In this document: in pieces, positions 5,898 to 10,000 of the stretch
Layout: every line of letters starts with the position of its first letter
Numbering within the stretch: the first letter of the stretch is position 1
NCBI RefSeq assembly: GCF_020217025.1
Contig: NZ_JAIWOF010000215.1
Span: 1-10,000, forward strand
Origin: Flavobacterium sp.
Lineage (GTDB): Bacteria; Bacteroidota; Bacteroidia; Flavobacteriales; Flavobacteriaceae
DNA: 10,000 nt
Direction: 5' to 3'
Translations under genes and position numbers: made by a program
The notes under the pieces: generated by a model
The model's input: the letters and a program-made list of their open reading frames with translations, nothing else
What the model was told of the DNA's origin: nothing
The model's database searches: none

Positions 5898-7071
5898 TAA
5901 AATAGTAATTGTAAGTTTAAGTTTACTACTTTTTAATTGCCAAAATAAACCCGACGAAAACAAAGAATCTACCTTAAAAGATAAAGAAGGTAATGTTTCT
6001 GAATATGCCGTAAACTTTACTCCTTTGACTACTATTTACAAAAAAAGAATGGGAAATGAAATGGAGGCCTTTTACGATAAAAAACTCAATGCAAAAGATT
6101 TCAGTGGTTCGTTTTTGGTAGCTAAAAATGGTGAAATCTTATATGAAAATTACAGTGGCTATGCGTATAAAGAAAAAGGCGATTCTATAAAACAAGATAC
6201 TCCTTTACACATTGCGTCCGTTAGTAAAGTGATTACAGCGGTTACCGTTTTGAAATTAGTAGACCAAAAGAAACTTAAATTAGACGATCCTGTAAAATCG
6301 ATATTACCTGAATTTCCTTACGAAGAAACTACCGTTAGAATGTTATTAAGTCACCGAAGTGGTTTAAGAAATTATGCTTATTTTACAGATGACAAAGGTG
6401 TTTGGGATAAAAAGAAAACACTAACCAATCAAGATGTATTAACACTTTTAGCTACCAAAGATATTGGGTTAGAATCAAAACCAGGAACACGTTTTGGTTA
6501 TTGTAATACGAATTATGCTTTATTGGCTTTAATCATTGAAAAAGTGACCAACAAAACGTATCCAAAAGTGCTTCAGGAAATGATTTTTGATCCTTTAAAC
6601 ATGAAAAACACATTCGTTTTTGATGATTTAAACAAGAAAGACGAAGTGAGTCAGTCGTATAAAAACAATTATTTACGTTTGGCTTTCGAATTTTTGGACC
6701 AAGTGTATGGAGATAAAAACATTTATTCTACTCCACGTGATTTACTGAAATTTGATTTAGCGCTATATTCTGATAAATTCCTTAGTGCTAAAATGAAGGA
6801 AGAAATGTACAAAGGCTACAGCTACGAAAGAAAAGGAACTAAAAACTACGGTTTAGGTATTCGAATGTTAGAATTTGAAACGGGGCAACAATACTTCTTT
6901 CACAATGGTTGGTGGCATGGGAACACCTCTTCTTTAGTTACACTTCATAAAGATTCCGTAACTATCATTGCCATTTCAAACAAATTTACTCGTAAAACAT
7001 ACCAAACGAAACGTTTAGCACCAAAATTTGGTGATTATCCGTTTAAGTTTAATGAAGAAGAAGGCGAATAA
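5890..7071 (+). CDS. Lipoprotein serine hydrolase of the class C beta-lactamase/esterase family
   Basis: A 393-residue protein of the Beta-lactamase (PF00144) family. A short hydrophobic leader ends in a lipobox (LFNC, Cys17), followed by a polar K/E/N linker, so it should be a periplasmic lipoprotein. Catalytic motifs are present: SVSK (Ser110 nucleophile, Lys113), YCN (Tyr204-Asn206) and HNG (338-340) in the place of KTG. The HxG form is common in esterase and D-aminopeptidase-like members, so it need not confer antibiotic resistance. LLSHRSGLRNY (152-162) and LNMKNTFV (236-243) are further family marks. It is the third gene of the peptidase operon, overlapping the PH gene by 8 bp. Its stop at 7071 directly abuts the convergent dioxygenase stop. 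The substrate cannot be told from sequence. Confidence 0.92.
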   Translation: MFNKIVIVSLSLLLFNCQNKPDENKESTLKDKEGNVSEYAVNFTPLTTIYKKRMGNEMEAFYDKKLNAKDFSGSFLVAKNGEILYENYSGYAYKEKGDSIKQDTPLHIASVSKVITAVTVLKLVDQKKLKLDDPVKSILPEFPYEETTVRMLLSHRSGLRNYAYFTDDKGVWDKKKTLTNQDVLTLLATKDIGLESKPGTRFGYCNTNYALLALIIEKVTNKTYPKVLQEMIFDPLNMKNTFVFDDLNKKDEVSQSYKNNYLRLAFEFLDQVYGDKNIYSTPRDLLKFDLALYSDKFLSAKMKEEMYKGYSYERKGTKNYGLGIRMLEFETGQQYFFHNGWWHGNTSSLVTLHKDSVTIIAISNKFTRKTYQTKRLAPKFGDYPFKFNEEEGE

Positions 7072-7950
7072 TTAGCCTATTTTTACCGAAGTCATCGTTA
7101 ACGAACCTCCAACCGCTTTATCGTTAAAGAATTCCACTTTATCATTATCCGTTTGAAGTGCTAAAATGTATAACAAAGGATAATAATGATCGGGTGTTGG
7201 TATCGCTAAAGTAGCTGCTTTATTAAGTTTTTCATATTGAATTAAATCTTTATGAAAGCCGTTTGAAATTTTATTTTTAAAGATGTCATTCATTTCTAAA
7301 GCCCAATCAAATCCGTATTCAGGCTCACTAAGTTTATTCCAGGCTACCATTCGTAAATTATGAACCATATTACCACTTCCAATAATTAAAACGCCTTTTT
7401 TACGAAGTGCTAATAATTGTTTTGCCAATTCATAATGATAAGCTGCTGGTTTGTAATAATCAATACTCAATTGCAAAACCGGAATATCTGCATCAGGATA
7501 CATGTGTTTAACTACCGACCAAGTGCCGTGATCCAATCCCCAATCGTGGTCTAATTCCACCGCAGGATTGGTAATCAATTTTTGAATTTCAGTTGCCAAT
7601 TCAGGACTTCCTGACGCTGGATATTGTACCTCAAATAACGCTTGTGGAAAACCACCAAAATCATGAATCGTTTTCGGATTTGGCATTGCTGTTACCATTG
7701 TACCTTTCGTTAACCAATGCGCCGAAACGACTACAACTGCTTTTGGTGTTGGGATTTCCTTCCCCATTTGTTGCCAACGTTTTGAAAATATATTATCTTC
7801 AATAGCATTCATAGGCGAACCATGTCCAATGAATAAAACGGGCATCTTCTCCTCTTCTTCTCCTAATCCTTTTGTCCAATCATAGAACGGTTGTATACTT
7901 GCCATAGCGACTCCTCCTGAAAGTAAAGTTATGAAATTCTTGCGATTCAT
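7072..7950 (-). CDS. ygiD: YgiD-type class III extradiol ring-cleavage dioxygenase (DODA-like)
   Basis: A 292-residue LigB-superfamily enzyme related to E. coli YgiD, which opens the catechol ring of L-DOPA at the 4,5 position. The metal-site histidines fall in the conserved segments: His43 (FIGHGSPMN), His78 (VVSAHW), His197 (SGNMVHNLR) and His255 (TPDHYYPLLY). The HDFGGFPQAL segment (96-105) and DHGTWSV (140-146) are also typical. The physiological substrate here is unknown. Compared with the cytosolic enzyme there is an N-terminal leader, residues 1-35 (MNRKNFITLLSGGVAMASIQ and onward), with a twin-arginine-like RK; the canonical domain starts at Met36. This suggests Tat- or Sec-type export, or an alternative start at Met36. 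A -7 box and a palindrome lie just upstream. The stop codons of this gene and the convergent lipoprotein gene touch. Confidence 0.93.
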   Translation of the reverse strand: MNRKNFITLLSGGVAMASIQPFYDWTKGLGEEEEKMPVLFIGHGSPMNAIEDNIFSKRWQQMGKEIPTPKAVVVVSAHWLTKGTMVTAMPNPKTIHDFGGFPQALFEVQYPASGSPELATEIQKLITNPAVELDHDWGLDHGTWSVVKHMYPDADIPVLQLSIDYYKPAAYHYELAKQLLALRKKGVLIIGSGNMVHNLRMVAWNKLSEPEYGFDWALEMNDIFKNKISNGFHKDLIQYEKLNKAATLAIPTPDHYYPLLYILALQTDNDKVEFFNDKAVGGSLTMTSVKIG

Positions 7951-7958
7951 AAATTAAT

Positions 7959-7974
7959 ATTTGTATATACAAAT
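7959..7974. promoter_or_regulatory. Perfect 16-bp palindrome, candidate operator
   Basis: ATTTGTATATACAAAT is a perfect inverted repeat lying 9-24 bp upstream of the dioxygenase start. It overlaps the expected transcription start of the leftward promoter. The core has the GT...AC symmetry common for dimeric helix-turn-helix repressors such as GntR-type proteins. No regulator gene is in the window, so the binding protein is unknown. Confidence 0.5.
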
Positions 7975-7977
7975 GTA
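7970..7977 (-). promoter_or_regulatory. -7 box of the dioxygenase promoter
   Basis: The minus strand reads TACATTTG, an exact TAnnTTTG match, 19 bp before the dioxygenase ATG. Transcription would then start about 13-15 nt before the gene. No convincing -33 TTG is seen at the usual distance, so it may be weak or activator-dependent. Confidence 0.45.
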
Positions 7978-8040
7978 GTGATTTATTTTATACTAAATAC
8001 TAATTACATGTTAAAAACGTTATTCCATAAATTACTCGAA

Positions 8041-8688
8041 ATGAAAATCCTAATTCTGTTACTCACTTTTAGCCTTACAAACTATTCCGTTACAAAAACA
8101 AATATTGAAAAAGAAAGAAGTCTATTGAAAACAGAATATCTTTCAAATGAAAATAAAGCCAATACACTAAATGAGGCAAGAATAAAACTAACCGAAAGTT
8201 TATTCCAAGATATTTTCAATCATTGGTACACCACAAAATGGAGTTTTGAAGGTCATACTGAAACACCAAAACAAGGAACAATCGCTTGTGGCTATTTTGT
8301 TTCCACGACTTTAAGAGACGTAGGATTTAATCTAAATCGATACAAATTAGCACAAAAAAGTCCTGAAGAAGAAGCTAAAAGTATCGCTTGCGGGACTACT
8401 ATTGAGAAACTTCAAAACGTTACCAAACAAGAATTAAAAAAGTACTTTTTAAAACAAAAGGATGGTATTTATTTTATTGGGTTGGATTTTCATGTTGGGT
8501 ACATTTATAAAAACAATCAAGAAGTTCATTTCATCCATTCTAATTATATTGATAATAAAGGCGTGATGAAAGAAACCATTGAAAATTCAAAAGCTATTGT
8601 GAGTTCGAAATATTTCATTGCATCGATAACTCATAATGACAACTTAATAAAGAAATGGTTACTAAAAGAAATTGTAACTACAAGTTAA
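8041..8688 (+). CDS. Exported NlpC/P60-like cysteine hydrolase candidate
   Basis: A 215-residue protein I do not know by name. The ATG at 8041 gives a short Sec-type leader (MKILILLLTFSLTNYSVTKT). An ATG at 8008 and a GTG at 7978 are in frame, but both add residues before the hydrophobic core and the GTG would leave no room for a promoter. The C-terminal two-thirds look like a papain-like NlpC/P60 or CHAP fold. Cys83 in GTIACGYFVSTTLRDVGF begins the helix typical of the nucleophile. His151 in GLDFHVGYIY sits on the next core strand. HFIHSNY (163-169) offers the third polar residue. If the fold is right, the protein would cleave peptide or amide bonds in the envelope, perhaps in peptidoglycan; that is inference. 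A second Cys117 lies in SIACGTT. Its 3' end overlaps the convergent 95-aa gene by 11 bp. Confidence 0.8.
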   Translation: MKILILLLTFSLTNYSVTKTNIEKERSLLKTEYLSNENKANTLNEARIKLTESLFQDIFNHWYTTKWSFEGHTETPKQGTIACGYFVSTTLRDVGFNLNRYKLAQKSPEEEAKSIACGTTIEKLQNVTKQELKKYFLKQKDGIYFIGLDFHVGYIYKNNQEVHFIHSNYIDNKGVMKETIENSKAIVSSKYFIASITHNDNLIKKWLLKEIVTTS

Positions 8689-8965
8689 GTAATTCAATGT
8701 TGAAATTTCTCAAAACAAAAAAGATGGAAATTACATTTAATAACAATGCTAACCAATAATGTTTATTGTAATCATCAGTATTTACAGTAATTTCATATAA
8801 ATTTAAGAGAGGTAAAATTACAATACCTATCCAAATAGGAATCCAAATGACTTCGGTTTCAAAACCGATAAAATGAATGATTTCAAAATTTTGGAAAATA
8901 CCAACTAAGGTCATAATTAAAATTACAGCACTTAGTATCAAGTAGAGGATTGGTTTTAAATTCAT
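8678..8965 (-). CDS. Small three-helix membrane protein, function unknown
   Basis: A 95-residue hydrophobic protein with three predicted transmembrane helices (about 5-24, 38-57 and 69-86) and short polar loops; the second loop is YEITVNTDDYNKHYW (57-71). I recognise no family. It starts 6 bp after the stop of the YheT-like hydrolase gene, so it is probably its operon partner. Its terminal 11 bp overlap the end of the convergent NlpC/P60-like gene. The arrangement of hydrophobic segments, a well-placed ATG and the tight spacing support a real gene despite the small size. Confidence 0.75.
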   Translation of the reverse strand: MNLKPILYLILSAVILIMTLVGIFQNFEIIHFIGFETEVIWIPIWIGIVILPLLNLYEITVNTDDYNKHYWLALLLNVISIFFVLRNFNIELLNL

Positions 8966-8971
8966 AACTTA

Positions 8972-9937
8972 CTATTTAAATGATTCAAAAAAATCAAAAG
9001 CTCTCATTTCAGCAAAAGAATAATTTGATTCCTTTACAATAAAAGCACAATGACCACCATAAACAGGCGTTTCTAAAAAGATATTCGAACTTTTAGAAGC
9101 AACATCAACTGGAAAACATCCTTCACCTAAAAAAGTATCATTTAAGGCATTTAAGATTAAAACTGGTTTTGTAATGGCATCCAAACTTCTTGCCGGAGAA
9201 ACTTTGTAATAATAATCAAAACGATCTTTAAAACCGTGTAATGGTGCTGTGAAATTATCGTCTAAATCTTTAAAATTTTTCACTCTCTTTAATTGATGTA
9301 AATCGATAAGTTCTGGAAATTGTTTGGCTTTTAATTTCAATTTTTCACTTAATCCGATAAGGAAATTTTTCATGTAAATTTGATTAAATCCTTTGTGTAA
9401 AGCATCAGCACTTACTTGAATTTCAATTGGAACAGAAACAGAAACAGCTGCTTTTATAGCATCATTTAATTGGGGTTCTCTTCCTAGATAGTTCAAAATT
9501 TGGGCACCACCCATAGAAAAACCTATTAAATACAACTCCTTAATTTCTTTACTCAATGCAAATTGTACAACTGCATCTAAATCTTCTATTGAGGCATGAT
9601 GATACAATTGAGGCAAACGATTCATTTCGCCACTGCAAGTACGATTGTTCCATGCAAAAACAGAATAATTGTTTTTTAGAAAATAATCCGAACAACTATT
9701 AATATAGGTTCTTTGCGAATTTCCTTCTAAACCATGGCACAAAATAATGGCTTTATTTGGATTCGTAATTTTATAATCAACGGTTAAAAAATCGCCATCA
9801 TAAAGTTCTATTTTTTCTCTTTTATAATCGGGAGCCTTAAAACGCTTGAACTTACCTGCATAAATAGTAGCAATGTGAGGATTCTTGTAAAAACCCGAAA
9901 CAAGTTCGTTGTATTTTGATTGCGCTATTATTGGCAT
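8972..9937 (-). CDS. YheT-type alpha/beta hydrolase
   Basis: A 321-residue alpha/beta-fold hydrolase of the YheT/COG0429 group. The nucleophile elbow is GFSMGG (Ser141). The acid is probably Asp267 in LNALNDTFLGEG and the base His296 in VYGGHCAFI. The oxyanion region LCHGLEGNSQRTYI (66-79) and WNNRTCSGEMNR (96-107) are characteristic of this subgroup. There is no signal peptide, so it is cytoplasmic. The family acts on small esters, but the natural substrate is uncertain. It begins 11 bp after the stop of the partial gene at the right edge and is followed after 6 bp by the 95-aa membrane protein, consistent with a leftward operon. Confidence 0.9.
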   Translation of the reverse strand: MPIIAQSKYNELVSGFYKNPHIATIYAGKFKRFKAPDYKREKIELYDGDFLTVDYKITNPNKAIILCHGLEGNSQRTYINSCSDYFLKNNYSVFAWNNRTCSGEMNRLPQLYHHASIEDLDAVVQFALSKEIKELYLIGFSMGGAQILNYLGREPQLNDAIKAAVSVSVPIEIQVSADALHKGFNQIYMKNFLIGLSEKLKLKAKQFPELIDLHQLKRVKNFKDLDDNFTAPLHGFKDRFDYYYKVSPARSLDAITKPVLILNALNDTFLGEGCFPVDVASKSSNIFLETPVYGGHCAFIVKESNYSFAEMRAFDFFESFK

Positions 9938-9948
9938 TATAAACGTTG

Positions 9949-9999
9949 TTATACTAAATAAATCCCGTCTTCTTTGATTTCGATAAGTTTTTGTTTGTA
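9949..9999 (-). CDS. C-terminal end of an unidentified gene (partial)
   Basis: Reading leftward from the window edge, one frame gives 16 codons, ending KEDGIYLV, then TAA (9951-9949). The composition is typical of a protein C-terminus, and the stop lies 11 bp before the hydrolase ATG, which fits an operon. The rest of the gene is beyond base 10000, so the product cannot be named; a chance open frame of this length is possible. Confidence 0.5.
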   Translation of the reverse strand, partial: YKQKLIEIKEDGIYLV

Positions 10000-10000
10000 T

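Noticed and set aside
5890..7071. Antibiotic-resistance beta-lactamase
   Set aside because: The SxxK and YxN motifs are shared with esterases and peptidases of the family, and HNG replaces KTG, so resistance cannot be claimed.
7978..8040. GTG (7978) or ATG (8008) starts for the NlpC/P60-like gene
   Set aside because: They place 11-21 residues before the signal peptide, and the GTG lies directly on the divergent promoter. The 8008 start cannot be fully excluded.

Overview
The window comes from a low-GC member of the Bacteroidota, most likely Flavobacterium or a close relative. The coding sequences are AT-rich, start sites lack clear Shine-Dalgarno sequences, TAnnTTTG-type -7 boxes occur, and the proteins look flavobacterial (type II MenB, bacterial PH-domain membrane proteins, a YgiD-type dioxygenase with a leader, a four-helix-bundle 'S23' protein). 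I see no tRNA, rRNA, CRISPR array or complete insertion sequence. Most of the window is ordinary chromosomal housekeeping and envelope material.

Layout. Bases 1-179 are non-coding: a pyrimidine-rich tract and a possible leftward promoter whose target lies outside the window. Bases 180-3699 form a leftward operon read as menB, then a 204-aa membrane protein, a YdbS-like PH protein (191 aa) and a YdbT-like PH protein (500 aa). Spacing is 11 bp, then overlaps of 17 and 8 bp. Bases 3700-4333 hold the most unusual object: a four-helix-bundle (23S rRNA intervening-sequence protein family) gene with an in-frame TGA at codon 49. It lies between two hexamer-periodic repeat arrays in opposite orientation, so the flanks are complementary. 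This resembles the layout of an rRNA intervening sequence, but it sits in an intergenic region.

Bases 4334-7071 form a rightward operon: an exported C1-family (aminopeptidase C/bleomycin hydrolase-like) cysteine peptidase, a small bPH_4-type membrane PH protein, and a lipoprotein of the serine beta-lactamase/esterase family. Spacing is 1 bp, then an 8-bp overlap. A YgiD-type extradiol dioxygenase runs leftward from 7950 to 7072 and abuts the lipoprotein gene with no gap. A perfect 16-bp palindrome sits in its promoter. An exported NlpC/P60-like cysteine hydrolase candidate (8041-8688) diverges from it. At the right edge a leftward set contains the last 16 codons of an unidentified gene, a YheT-type alpha/beta hydrolase and a 95-aa membrane protein. 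The end of that last gene overlaps the preceding convergent gene by 11 bp.

How the parts fit. Two separate operons carry PH-superfamily membrane proteins (three recognisable ones plus a possible fourth), which suggests inner-membrane functions. The peptidase, the lipoprotein hydrolase and the NlpC/P60-like protein appear to be envelope hydrolases. MenB belongs to menaquinone synthesis. The best candidate for something undescribed is the repeat-flanked four-helix-bundle element at about 3723-4275.
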